Assembly: GCA_910577525.1 (NCBI GenBank)
Contig: CAJTLI010000020.1
Coordinates: 1-43,986 of the forward strand
Origin: an uncultured Oscillospiraceae bacterium
Lineage (GTDB): Bacteria > Bacillota > Clostridia > Oscillospirales > Oscillospiraceae
Length of the DNA stretch: 43,986 nucleotides
Direction: 5' to 3'
Shown: positions 1 to 7,180 of the stretch, one piece after another
How positions within the stretch are numbered: the first letter of the stretch is position 1
Layout: each line of letters starts with the position of its first letter
Notes under the pieces: generated by a model
What the model saw: the letters and a program-made list of their open reading frames with translations, nothing else
What the model was told of the DNA's origin: nothing
Database searches by the model: none
Made by a program: the position numbers and the translations under genes

Positions 1-54
1 CAAGTGCTTTTTTGCGCTTTGCTTGGGAATATCTGGTTAACTTAATGGCATTGC

Positions 55-83
55 TCGACTTCACTGGTGGAATGTGCTATACT
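55..83 (+). promoter_or_regulatory. Predicted sigma-A promoter with extended -10
   Basis: TCGACT (55-60), a 17-bp spacer and TATACT (78-83), with a TG one base before the -10 (extended -10). It would start transcription near 90 and drive the small gene at 211 and the RhuM-family gene behind it. The -35 matches the consensus at only four of six positions. Confidence 0.45.
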
Positions 84-210
84 GAGGGCAAGAACAGTAT
101 GATAGCGAGTAATGCTAATAGTCCGTGGTACACAACTTTGAGGCCATTTGGTGGGACATACTGGCCGCGTGCCGTGAATTGCTACGGGCAGTAGAAGGGG
201 AGCGCCTTTG

Positions 211-432
211 ATGTTCAACAGACGAAAAAAGCACACAATACCGCTCTATGACAAAACTGGGAAAATTCCTGTGATTCGTTCCAGTATCTGTACCGGGGAA
301 CAGGTAGCGGGCTTCAAGGACCCTTCCAGCGGGAAATTTGATGAGTTAATGCTGATTCGCAACGGCAATGACTTTATGGAGTTTCTTTCTCTGTACCAGG
401 TTAATGAGAGCGATATACAGCGGGATTGGTAG
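211..432 (+). CDS. Small conserved hypothetical protein (73 aa)
   Basis: Encodes a 73-residue basic-then-acidic soluble protein with no signal peptide or membrane segment. The motif SICTGEQVAGFKD lies near residue 27, followed by a GKFDELMLIR stretch. I recall similar short proteins in Clostridia mobile regions, often mislabelled as dehydrogenases; the length and lack of a nucleotide-binding fold argue against any such enzyme. ATG at 211 is preferred over a TTG one codon upstream because GAAGGGGAG sits at a suitable distance. It lies 15 bp before the RhuM-family gene and is probably co-transcribed with it. Function unknown. Confidence 0.7.
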   Translation: MFNRRKKHTIPLYDKTGKIPVIRSSICTGEQVAGFKDPSSGKFDELMLIRNGNDFMEFLSLYQVNESDIQRDW

Positions 433-447
433 CAGGAGGAGTGCAGT

Positions 448-1515
448 ATGAGAAAAAAGAAAACCGAAATCACCATCCGCTCCAGTGCCGCTGAGTACCT
501 GACCTTTGTAGCGTCCACAGGTGATCGCGCAGAGAGTTATGAAATGCGGTATGAGGACGAAAATATCTGGCTGACCCAGAAGATGATGGCGGCGCTGTAC
601 GATGTGTCAAAGCAGAGCATTTCCCAGCATATTCAGCGCATATATGATGATGGTGAACTGCTTCCAGAAACAACTGTCAAGAAATACTTGACAGTTCAAA
701 CTGAGGGAACCCGGCAGATTTCCCGCAATCTGGATCACTATAGCCTCCAAATGATTATTGCGGTCGGGTTTAAGGTCAACAACCAACGCGCCGTGCAATT
801 CCGCAAGTGGGCTGGGCAAATTGTAAAGGACCATACGATCCAGGGCTGGACGATGGATCCGGAACGGCTGAAAAAAGGCCATATGTTCACGGATGAATAC
901 TTTGAGCGCCAATTGCAGTATATCCGTGAGATCCGTCTGTCCGAGCGCAAGTTTTATCAGAAGGTCACGGATCTCTATGCGACAGCCTTTGACTACGACA
1001 AAGACGCAAAGACTACAAGACAATTCTTTCAGACGGTGCAGAATAAATTGCATTATGCGGTTCATCGTCATACGGCGGCTGAACTGATCGTGGAACGGGC
1101 AGATGCCGCTAAAGAGCATATGGGACTGACAACCTGGGAAAGTGCTCCAGATGGAAAAATTGTAAAGGCAGATGTGACCGTTGCCAAAAACTATCTCAGC
1201 GAGAAAGAGATGTCCTATCTGGAGCGAATCGTAACACTCTATCTGGATTACGCGGAACTCCAGGCAGAGCGAAAAATTCCCATGAGCATGGAGGATTGGG
1301 CAAAGCGCCTGGATGGATTCCTGGAGTTCAATGGCAACGAATTGCTGATTGGACCTGGCAAAATCAGTGCAGAACAGGCAAAGCTGCACGCGGAAACAGA
1401 GTTTGAAAAATATAGAATCATTCAGGATCAACTATATGAAAGCGATTTTGACCGCTTTCTTGCTATGGGGCAGAGCGTGGTCCTTGATGAAGACAAGTCG
1501 TCCATCCAGGAATGA
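448..1515 (+). CDS. RhuM family protein
   Basis: A 355-residue protein resembling the RhuM family, first named from a Salmonella pathogenicity island and common in genomic islands and prophages; its biochemical role is not established. Residues about 34-60 (IWLTQKMMAALYDVSKQSI) look like a helix-turn-helix DNA-binding segment typical of the family, and the following FRKWAGQIVKDHTIQG stretch is family-typical. No secretion signal or membrane helix. The start at 448 is supported by an AGGAGG about 8 bp upstream. GC is clearly lower than in the core genes to the right, in keeping with acquired DNA. The next gene starts 27 bp downstream with its own RBS. A role as regulator or as part of a defence or toxin module is speculative. 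Confidence 0.75.
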   Translation: MRKKKTEITIRSSAAEYLTFVASTGDRAESYEMRYEDENIWLTQKMMAALYDVSKQSISQHIQRIYDDGELLPETTVKKYLTVQTEGTRQISRNLDHYSLQMIIAVGFKVNNQRAVQFRKWAGQIVKDHTIQGWTMDPERLKKGHMFTDEYFERQLQYIREIRLSERKFYQKVTDLYATAFDYDKDAKTTRQFFQTVQNKLHYAVHRHTAAELIVERADAAKEHMGLTTWESAPDGKIVKADVTVAKNYLSEKEMSYLERIVTLYLDYAELQAERKIPMSMEDWAKRLDGFLEFNGNELLIGPGKISAEQAKLHAETEFEKYRIIQDQLYESDFDRFLAMGQSVVLDEDKSSIQE

Positions 1516-1542
1516 TGCTATTTTAAAATAGGAGGTGTTCCC

Positions 1543-1920
1543 ATGAGCTGCCACAATATCGGTCATGGTTTGAACGAAGTGGTTCGCAAAGTCCTTGTAG
1601 AATATGACGCTGGGCTGATTCCCTATGAGTCTGTTTTCCGCATCCTGCAGCAGTGTGCAAAAAGTGTACACTGGTGTGATGGAAACGAATATGAAGCGAC
1701 AGCTTGTATGTATGACCGATGTGGTCGGTGTCTACGGAAAGGGCTACCTATGTTCGAACTCGGCATTTTTTACAATGACCGGGAAACCTTGGACTTGCTC
1801 AAAAAAGAAACTGTTGACTACCACCTTTGTCAGGAGTGCATTGACAAGCTGGGGCTTCAAAAATTTGTCGATAGCCCCTGGGATATGGAGGAACGGGTCA
1901 AGTACGACTATTATGGCTGA
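1543..1920 (+). CDS. Hypothetical protein with two CxxC pairs
   Basis: A 125-residue soluble protein that I do not recognise. Two CxxC pairs (Cys60/Cys63 and Cys96/Cys99), 36 residues apart, suggest a zinc-ribbon-like metal site; further cysteines are at 38, 45 and 55. The start is well supported by AGGAGG seven bases upstream of the ATG. It follows the RhuM-family gene closely and is followed by a terminator-like hairpin at 2044, so the three genes 211-1920 probably form one transcription unit. It may be an adaptor or regulator of the element; nothing in the sequence settles this. Confidence 0.65.
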   Translation: MSCHNIGHGLNEVVRKVLVEYDAGLIPYESVFRILQQCAKSVHWCDGNEYEATACMYDRCGRCLRKGLPMFELGIFYNDRETLDLLKKETVDYHLCQECIDKLGLQKFVDSPWDMEERVKYDYYG

Positions 1921-2043
1921 TTTTACAAAGGACGGACCATCTGTGGCATACACTGTTGCAGTCCAAATAGAGTCCCGTTTTTGCTCGGTCTCCAGTAGGT
2001 CTATCGTCCATGACCATCAGCAGAATATTACGAAACAGCAAAT

Positions 2044-2085
2044 GAACATCCCCTGGATGCTGCGAGTCCGGGGGATGTTCGTTTT
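2044..2085 (+). terminator. Rho-independent terminator
   Basis: GAACATCCCC (2044-2053) pairs with GGGGATGTTC (2071-2080) and is followed by GTTTT. It closes the transcription unit containing the RhuM-family gene. Confidence 0.7.
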
Positions 2086-2114
2086 CATCGCTTAAAAATT
2101 AAACCACCGGTTCA

Positions 2115-2143
2115 ATGACAAAGCGCTTTTTCGTCCGTATGAT
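2115..2143 (+). promoter_or_regulatory. Predicted promoter for the 212-aa gene
   Basis: ATGACA (2115-2120), a 17-bp spacer and TATGAT (2138-2143), 36 bp before the ATG at 2179. It sits directly after the terminator of the preceding unit, which fits a new transcription start. Confidence 0.45.
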
Positions 2144-2178
2144 AGGGATATAACGACAGAGCGAAGGAGTGAAACACT

Positions 2179-2817
2179 ATGAATCTGAAAGACGCTTTTC
2201 GAGCCCAGAACAAGCTGCAAGCCCTCATGGACGAGGCCGGCGAAATCCTCCAGGACCGGGGCAACACCCTGAGGGTTACCACCACCCATCTGCGCAGCAA
2301 GGTCATGCCGGAGGCCCAGGACGCAGTGACCGAGGATGCCGCCCCCAGCGAGTATGCGGAGCACATCAACCAAGTGGCCGCTTTCCTGATGGCTATGCTG
2401 GCGGAGCGGGAAAAGCTCAGCGCCGCCATCTGCGCCGCCAAGTCCAAACTGCCCCTGGACATGGACAGCGAAACTGGCCTGAACCGGGCCCGGCAGGAGC
2501 TGGCTGATACCTTCCGCCGGATGGCCGTCCTGCGCAACAGCGAGGTGGTGCTGCCCAATGGCGGCAGCAGCTACCGGTTCAACGGCGAGGGCAACCAGGT
2601 GAGCTACCGCTGTGACGCCAAGCGAGTGACCACCATCAACTTCGACCGCAACAAGGTCCGGGGGATGGCCACCGAGCTGGGGCACAGGGCCGATGAGGTG
2701 TCCGCCAAGCTGGACCAGTGCCTAGTCAACACCGCTGTGGACTACACCCTCCCCTTTGAGATGAACGACAGCTTCGACACGATCCTGTCCGACTTCATCC
2801 AGCGGCAGACCCAGTAG
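2179..2817 (+). CDS. Hypothetical mobile-element protein (212 aa)
   Basis: A 212-residue soluble protein, mostly helical in appearance, with no signal peptide. The N-terminal half has heptad-like helices (NKLQALMDEAGEIL; HINQVAAFLMAMLAEREKL). The central block NGGSSYRFNGEGNQVSYRC reads as a beta-rich segment and is followed by a helix with alternating charges. I do not recognise a named family; it resembles hypothetical proteins carried by phages and conjugative elements of Clostridia. ATG 2179 has GAAGGAG 8-9 bases upstream. Its GC is markedly higher than in the genes on either side, suggesting the accessory region is a mosaic of segments from different sources. Confidence 0.65.
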   Translation: MNLKDAFRAQNKLQALMDEAGEILQDRGNTLRVTTTHLRSKVMPEAQDAVTEDAAPSEYAEHINQVAAFLMAMLAEREKLSAAICAAKSKLPLDMDSETGLNRARQELADTFRRMAVLRNSEVVLPNGGSSYRFNGEGNQVSYRCDAKRVTTINFDRNKVRGMATELGHRADEVSAKLDQCLVNTAVDYTLPFEMNDSFDTILSDFIQRQTQ

Positions 2818-3160
2818 CTCCCAACCTCGGGCGCGGTGAGCATGGCGGAATGGAGAACCCGTGACGGCCGGTTCAGGTACGGATGAATGATGATGCCGCA
2901 CATCGTGAAGAACATATTGGTGAATATCTACAAAATGCTGATTGGGAAGAAACGACAGACGTTTCTCCATGCGTTCTGTGCAACTGCGTTTTTGCTCCCC
3001 CCTCAATGCGCGAACTGTAAAACCGCCCTTACGCTTCTCTCTTCTGAAACTTGGTTCCCAAGGCTTTAGTCCTTGGGTCAACTTACAACAACAAGTCGCC
3101 AACTCCGGGTGAGTGCTCCCCCTCGGGATGCCTTTCGGCCCGGATGCGGCGGATAAGGGT
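2818..3160 (+). other. Non-coding stretch with IS200/IS605-like hairpin
   Basis: No convincing gene. It contains a perfect hairpin, CCCAAGG (about 3058-3064) pairing with CCTTGGG around the loop CTTTAGT. This shape, a short stem with CTTTAG in the loop, is typical of the terminal palindromes of IS200/IS605 elements, so the stretch may be the residual end of a lost element. No tnpA or tnpB remnant is visible. Confidence 0.35.
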
Positions 3161-3499
3161 CTAAGCGGCTTTGAAATTCCGCCATGCCCACCACGTCCGA
3201 GGATCAAAAGGATGAGCGGCAGGCTCCGGCCTGCCGCTCATGGTACAAATATGGAGTTCAGGGAGGTCAGCCGCCACCAGGATGTCGTTCATGGGTACAT
3301 CCAGCAGGGCGCTCAGGGCGTAGAGATTGTCCACCGTGGGCAGGCTCTGGCCCCGCTGCCACTTGTAGATGGCCTGGGGCTCCTCAAAGCCGAAGAACTG
3401 CTGGAGGTCCCGGACGGACAGGCCTTTCGTCTGCCGCAGCCGGCGGATGTTGGCCCCGGTTGCAGGAAGGTCAATGACAGGGAATTGGTTCAGGTACAT
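3161..3499 (-). CDS. XRE-type helix-turn-helix regulator (112 aa)
   Basis: A small DNA-binding regulator. Residues about 16-70 form a Cro/C1-type helix-turn-helix domain (NIRRLRQTKGLSVRDLQQFF, then EPQAIYKWQRGQSLPTVDNL and LDVPMNDIL). The remaining 40 residues are Pro/Arg-rich. The open frame extends much further upstream, but ATG 3499 is chosen because GGAGG lies 8 bases before it and the domain begins just after. It faces away from the small gene at 3608, with a predicted promoter at 3526-3554, so it may control that divergent promoter and itself. Such regulators are common near the ends of mobile elements. The target is unknown. Confidence 0.8.
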   Translation of the reverse strand: MYLNQFPVIDLPATGANIRRLRQTKGLSVRDLQQFFGFEEPQAIYKWQRGQSLPTVDNLYALSALLDVPMNDILVAADLPELHICTMSGRPEPAAHPFDPRTWWAWRNFKAA

Positions 3500-3525
3500 G
3501 ACAATCGCCTCCATTCTGGTAGTGT

Positions 3526-3554
3526 AGAATAGCAGAACTATACAAGGATGGCAA
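3526..3554 (-). promoter_or_regulatory. Predicted promoter of the XRE regulator gene
   Basis: On the minus strand: TTGCCA (3549-3554), 17-bp spacer, TATTCT (3526-3531), followed by the GGAGG site and ATG 3499. It lies in the 108-bp divergent region shared with the gene at 3608. Confidence 0.5.
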
Positions 3555-3607
3555 GGCGTTTTGTGGATTTGTAATCGAAATGTTAGGGTCTGAGAGGAGG
3601 GATTCCT

Positions 3608-3784
3608 GTGGCGCAGATCGTGCCGCTGAACAAGCGTAGTAAGAAAGCGCAGAAAGAGTACCACACCAAGCAGCGCGGCTCCTGGTATGGGATTAGTCCG
3701 GTTACCCGCACTGTGCCAAGTGGAAAGGTTTATGACCGAAATAGAGTTAAACGGGAAGATTGCAGAGCTCTTGAAAAATTCTGA
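3608..3784 (+). CDS. Small basic protein (58 aa)
   Basis: A 58-residue lysine- and arginine-rich protein starting with GTG (reads VAQIVPLNKRSKKAQ) and ending ...CRALEKF. A strong AGGAGGG lies 6 bases before the GTG, which decides the start. The reading frame carries on 53 bp into the next gene, an overlap that suggests translational coupling. Small proteins of this kind precede a ~120-aa hypothetical gene in Clostridia elements, as far as I recall. Net charge suggests nucleic-acid binding; there is no recognised domain. Confidence 0.6.
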   Translation: MAQIVPLNKRSKKAQKEYHTKQRGSWYGISPVTRTVPSGKVYDRNRVKREDCRALEKF

Positions 3785-4091
3785 AGAAGAGTTTCGTTGC
3801 AAGCGATATACCGGCAGACGGTATCGCCGAAGGAAAGGACGGGAAAAGTCAGACCGGCTACTGGCGATTATCCAGAGCGCACGCTACGGTCCCCACCGGA
3901 GCTATGTGGACTGGGGCTTTGAGGGCAGAACCCTTCTGCACACAGGCAAGTACATCAAATATCCCAAGAACAGCAAGTGCCAGAAGTGGCTCAAGCGGGT
4001 GAGTGGTAAAAAAGTTCGAGCTTACCCATACCTTCCTCAAAAGGGAAACGGCTACCGCAAGGTTTTTGACTATTGGTGGACGCTGTATTAA
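3732..4091 (+). CDS. Hypothetical basic protein of mobile region (119 aa)
   Basis: A 119-residue protein with an acidic helix at the start (MTEIELNGKIAELLKNSEEE), then an Arg-rich segment RRYRRRKGREK and a conserved-looking GKYIKYPKNSKCQKWLKR block. The frame is open upstream to 3687, but ATG 3732 is preferred because GGAAAGG precedes it and the acidic start reads as a natural N-terminus. It overlaps the preceding gene by 53 bp in another frame. Not recognised as a named family; it resembles hypothetical proteins of conjugative elements. No transmembrane segment or signal peptide. Confidence 0.6.
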   Translation: MTEIELNGKIAELLKNSEEEFRCKRYTGRRYRRRKGREKSDRLLAIIQSARYGPHRSYVDWGFEGRTLLHTGKYIKYPKNSKCQKWLKRVSGKKVRAYPYLPQKGNGYRKVFDYWWTLY

Positions 4092-4161
4092 AGAAAATTC
4101 CATTGCAAATGAGTAAAAGTCTCAGCTATACAAAGTTGGAGCAAAACCGTGTAAAAAAGCG

Positions 4162-4211
4162 TTTCCCACGCTTTCCCACAAGCGAAATTTTGGTGGGAAA
4201 AGTGTGGGAAA
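4162..4211. repeat. Paired TTTCCCAC / GTGGGAAA repeats
   Basis: Two direct copies of TTTCCCAC (4162-4169, 4172-4179; 10-bp period) are followed by two copies of the reverse complement GTGGGAAA (4193-4200, 4204-4211; 11-bp period). The symmetric layout, one helical turn apart, looks like a protein-binding array, for example for a recombination directionality factor, repressor or integrase, near the end of the element. Confidence 0.75.
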
Positions 4212-4253
4212 GCATTTGCATATTTTGTGATATTGCAGCAAATAACTACAATT

Positions 4254-4275
4254 AAATACAGCATGTTGTGTATTT
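4254..4275. repeat. Inverted repeat next to the island junction
   Basis: AAATACA (4254-4260) and TGTATTT (4269-4275) flank 8 bp. It lies about 10-15 bp from the point where AT-rich element DNA gives way to rubrerythrin coding sequence, so it may be part of the attachment site. No second attachment site is in the window for comparison. Confidence 0.5.
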
Positions 4276-4287
4276 AGAGTCTAGTAT

Positions 4288-4347
4288 CAAGACGAGGCCC
4301 GCCACGGCAAGGCGCTGAAGGGCCTGCTGGAGCGGTACTTCAAGTAA
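4288..4347 (+). pseudogene. 3' fragment of a rubrerythrin gene (island junction)
   Basis: Nineteen codons reading QDEARHGKALKGLLERYFK and then TAA match the usual C-terminus of rubrerythrin/NADH-peroxidase proteins (EARHGKA..GLL.RYF), including the di-iron-domain ExxRH motif. In the same frame a TAG stands at 4282-4284, and sequence to the left is AT-rich and non-coding. The rest of the gene is missing from the window. The simplest reading is that an element inserted near the 3' end of the gene, with the other portion at the far end of the element. A decayed duplicate is the alternative. Codon use matches the core genome to the right. Confidence 0.7.
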
Positions 4348-4375
4348 GCGAAACACAGTCATTTCAGCACTTTTT

Positions 4376-4410
4376 GAGGGGAACAGGGAAACCTGTTCCC
4401 CTCTTTTGTT
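4376..4410 (+). terminator. Rho-independent terminator after the rubrerythrin end
   Basis: An 11-bp perfect stem, GAGGGGAACAG (4376-4386) with CTGTTCCCCTC (4393-4403), followed by TTTTGTTT. It lies 28 bp after the rubrerythrin stop codon and is most likely that gene's native terminator, which supports the fragment being the genuine gene end. Confidence 0.9.
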
Positions 4411-4443
4411 TGGCTCGCGGGCCGCCGGACCCGCGCCCGGCGC

Positions 4444-5106
4444 CTATTCCGCCCAGTGCGGCTTCCGGAGCAGCCGCCGGAGCCCCTTGGCGCGGGGGCG
4501 GTCCTCATAGGGCCTGTCCGGCAGCTCGATGAAATATTTCCCCGAGACATTTACCACAGTGGTATCCCCGAATTGCCGGGTCCTGGGGGCGTTGGGGGTG
4601 TATTGCAGATGGACGTGGCCGTGAAGGTGATACCGGGGGGCGTACTGTTCCATCAGCTCCCGAAAGCAGGAGAAGCCCTGGTGGCAGGCATCCTCCATAT
4701 CCCCCAGACCCTGGGCGGGGGCGTGTGTGATCAGAATGTCCACTCCGCCCCGCTTCAGCGTCCGCTCCAGCTTGGCAATGCGCCGCTTCATCTGCCGCTC
4801 GGTGTATTGATGGGTGCTGCTGTTGTACTTCATGCACCCCCCCAGCCCCAGCAGCCGGTAGCCCTTGAACTCCACCACCTGATCCTCAATGCAGTCGCAC
4901 CCCTCCGGGGGCTGGTTTTCATAGCGGGTGTCGTGGTTGCCGTGGACGTAGAACAGGGGCTTGTTGGCCATTGTCACCAGAAAGGTGAGGTAGGAGGCAG
5001 GCAGATCCCCGCAGGAGACGATGGCGTCCGCCCCCTGGAGCTTTTCCTTGGAGAAATAGTCCCACAGCCCCTGATCCGGGGCGTCGGAGATCACTAGCAG
5101 CTTCAC
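4444..5106 (-). CDS. Calcineurin-like metallophosphoesterase
   Basis: A 220-residue cytoplasmic phosphoesterase of the calcineurin-like fold. Visible metal-site motifs are CGDL (residues about 32-35), GNHD (about 76-79), THAP (about 127-130) and HGHVH (about 159-163). The first motif, normally DxH, reads ISDAPDQ: the aspartate is present but the histidine is not, as in a known clostridial subgroup, so the metal centre or substrate may differ from classical YfcE-type enzymes. The GTG start overlaps the stop codon of the upstream gene in GTGA, indicating translational coupling to the ParB-like/BMP protein. Substrate unknown. Confidence 0.85.
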   Translation of the reverse strand: MKLLVISDAPDQGLWDYFSKEKLQGADAIVSCGDLPASYLTFLVTMANKPLFYVHGNHDTRYENQPPEGCDCIEDQVVEFKGYRLLGLGGCMKYNSSTHQYTERQMKRRIAKLERTLKRGGVDILITHAPAQGLGDMEDACHQGFSCFRELMEQYAPRYHLHGHVHLQYTPNAPRTRQFGDTTVVNVSGKYFIELPDRPYEDRPRAKGLRRLLRKPHWAE

Positions 5107-7043
5107 GTCGTTTTCTCCTCCTCCGGCGGGATGCTCTCCCGGTCCACGCCCAGCCGCCGCACCGTGGGCCTGGCCACCGGGAGCAGCTCGTCAAAGGCGG
5201 GCAGGCGGCCGTCAACCCGGTCGCACAGCCAGTCCATTTTCAAAATTTCCTCCATGGTCAGGTCCCGGCTCCCGTCGTTGACCACATTGCCCGCCTGGTC
5301 CCGGATCAGCCGCTGGAAGGGGTGGATGGTCCCCGCCCGGATGCCCTGACGCAGGATCTCCGCCAGGGAACGCACCCCCTCCGGCAGGTCGGGGCTGAAA
5401 TGCAGGTCAATAACGCCGCTGTTCATCCCCCACCAGTAGTTGATGGCCCGGCTGGAGTCCTCCGCCAGCGGGATGGACTTGGGGTCCCGGAGCATCTCCC
5501 GAACCATGCGAACGTAGAACTCCCCCCAATGCCAGCTGGGGGAGGCCAGCCGCACCAGTTCGCCGTCCGCCTCCAGCCGGGCCAGGCCCTGGGCTCCGTC
5601 GGGCTGCTCGGAGATGAAGTCCCGGTCGCTGACAATCTGGATGCTCTGGCGCTGGAACTCGCCCATATAGTTCCCCGGCAGACAGTGCCAGCGCAGGTCG
5701 ATGCGGGCCTCCGGGTTGGTCAGCGCCGCCCCCAGGGCAAAGGCGTTGATGCTGGCGGGCACCCCCAGAATGGGGTAGCTGCCCACGTAGCCGATGCGCC
5801 CGGAGGGGCTCATGGCCCCGGCGATGGCCCCGGTGATGAATTTTCCCTCATACACCCGGCAGTAGTACGCCTTCACATTCACGTAGGGCTGGTCGATGGA
5901 GCAGTTCATGAACCGGACCTTGGGATACTTCACCGCCACCCGCAGGGTGGCGTCGATGAGGCTCACCGACGTGGTGAAAATCAGCTCCGCGCCCTCCGCC
6001 ACGGCCTCGTCGATCACATCCTCCGCCCCCTGGGGGGACACGCCGTAGTAGCCCCGCACACTGACGCTGTCCCCCAGCGTTTTCTCCAGATACTCCCGGC
6101 CCTTGTCGTGTCCGGCGGTCCAGCCGCTGGTCTGAGGCGTGCCCTGGAACAAAAAGGCCACCCGCAGCTTCTTTTTTACCCCCAGCAGGGTGGACATCAC
6201 GCTCTTTTTCTCCTCGCCCTCGGCGGCGGGAGCCAGGCTCACCGCGATGGGCGCGGTGGACCCGTGGACGCACAGCTCCTTCCAGATAGCCGTCAGCGTT
6301 CTGCGGTAATCGCTCTCGCCCATGGTCAGGAAGTCCTGGGCGGAGTAGAATTCCAGCCAGCGAAGCAGCGCGTCCCCGGTGGTGAGGCCCAGACTGCCGC
6401 CCCCCAGCCGGTAAAAGCTGTTCCGGAAGGTAAAATACCGGGCCTTAAACTTCTTCTGAAAATCCTCGTCCCAGTCCTGGTCGCGGGTGAGGCCCAGCGC
6501 CGCCTGGAGCTTGGCGTAGCCCCCCAGCTCGCTGAAATGAACTCCCCAGCACTTGCTCCGGCGGTAAAATTCCAGAAACTCCATATAGATCTGGGTGGTG
6601 ATGTCCTCCGCCTGATCGGGCATCAGCCGGATCACCTCCGCCTGAATGGTCCGCGACCCCATGGATTTGAGGACGCTCACCCGCTTATTGCCCTCCTGGA
6701 CGTAGAACCGGCCCAGATACTCATAGCACTTGATGGCGTCGTGAATCCCCTCCTCCAGCTGGGCCCCGCACAGATGGGTCCACTTCATGGCGAACTCCGA
6801 GTCCAGCCCCATCAGGGGATAGAACCCGGGGGAGAAGGAATTGCAGCGGGCCTCCTCCGTGGAGCCCACCACCAGATAAATGGGAATCTCCATGATCCCC
6901 AGCTTCACCTGGGACAGCTGGAGCTTCTCCGCCCCCAGGGCCTGGATGTTGGGGTTCAGCCCCCGGTGGACGCAGTTTTTATATTCCCGCTGGCCCGTTT
7001 TCAGGGCCTGCTGATAGTATTGCAGCGCTTCGGTGTTTGCCAT
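5103..7043 (-). CDS. ParB-like plus BMP/PnrA ligand-binding protein, no signal peptide
   Basis: A 646-residue protein. The N-terminal third has a ParB/sulfiredoxin-like module around residues 50-130 (PIYLVVG..., then RFYVQEGNKRVSVLK). From about residue 290 there is a BMP/PnrA-type periplasmic-binding-like domain (KLRVAFLFQG, GAELIFTTS, FITGAIAGAMSPSGRIGYVG). BMP proteins are usually exported lipoproteins that deliver nucleosides to ABC transporters; here there is no signal peptide or lipobox and no transporter gene nearby, so it probably acts inside the cell as a ligand sensor. ATG 7043 is chosen over 7049 because GGAGG is then 7 bases away. It is the first gene of an operon with the phosphoesterase. 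Confidence 0.8.
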   Translation of the reverse strand: MANTEALQYYQQALKTGQREYKNCVHRGLNPNIQALGAEKLQLSQVKLGIMEIPIYLVVGSTEEARCNSFSPGFYPLMGLDSEFAMKWTHLCGAQLEEGIHDAIKCYEYLGRFYVQEGNKRVSVLKSMGSRTIQAEVIRLMPDQAEDITTQIYMEFLEFYRRSKCWGVHFSELGGYAKLQAALGLTRDQDWDEDFQKKFKARYFTFRNSFYRLGGGSLGLTTGDALLRWLEFYSAQDFLTMGESDYRRTLTAIWKELCVHGSTAPIAVSLAPAAEGEEKKSVMSTLLGVKKKLRVAFLFQGTPQTSGWTAGHDKGREYLEKTLGDSVSVRGYYGVSPQGAEDVIDEAVAEGAELIFTTSVSLIDATLRVAVKYPKVRFMNCSIDQPYVNVKAYYCRVYEGKFITGAIAGAMSPSGRIGYVGSYPILGVPASINAFALGAALTNPEARIDLRWHCLPGNYMGEFQRQSIQIVSDRDFISEQPDGAQGLARLEADGELVRLASPSWHWGEFYVRMVREMLRDPKSIPLAEDSSRAINYWWGMNSGVIDLHFSPDLPEGVRSLAEILRQGIRAGTIHPFQRLIRDQAGNVVNDGSRDLTMEEILKMDWLCDRVDGRLPAFDELLPVARPTVRRLGVDRESIPPEEEKTT

Positions 7044-7076
7044 AAACATCCCTCCGTTTCATATTCCGTCAGGAGT

Positions 7077-7105
7077 ATTCTATCAAAGGTTGCGGACAGG
7101 TGCAA
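7077..7105 (-). promoter_or_regulatory. Predicted sigma-A promoter of the BMP/phosphoesterase operon
   Basis: Minus strand TTGCAC (7100-7105), 17-bp spacer, TAGAAT (7077-7082), placing the start of transcription about 25 bp before the GGAGGG site. Confidence 0.6.
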
Positions 7106-7180
7106 CGTTGCCTTTTGCCGAAAAAAAACGGACGGACTGGTTTTTTCTTGCACATTTTTCGGCAACTCCGCACCCCCTTA

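Noticed and set aside
12..194. 60-codon plus-strand frame at the window start
   Set aside because: It starts with TTG without a binding site and contains the predicted promoter at 55-83; more likely non-coding.
1625..2095. 156-codon plus-strand frame overlapping the CxxC gene
   Set aside because: Lies in another frame of a gene with a strong RBS and has no RBS of its own; it also runs through the terminator at 2044.
2818..3160. Group II intron or intact insertion sequence
   Set aside because: No reverse transcriptase, transposase or domain V-like motif was recognised; only the IS605-like hairpin remains arguable.
4073..4255. 60-codon plus-strand frame at the element end
   Set aside because: It overlaps the preceding gene, has no RBS and spans the inverted-repeat array, so a gene is unlikely.
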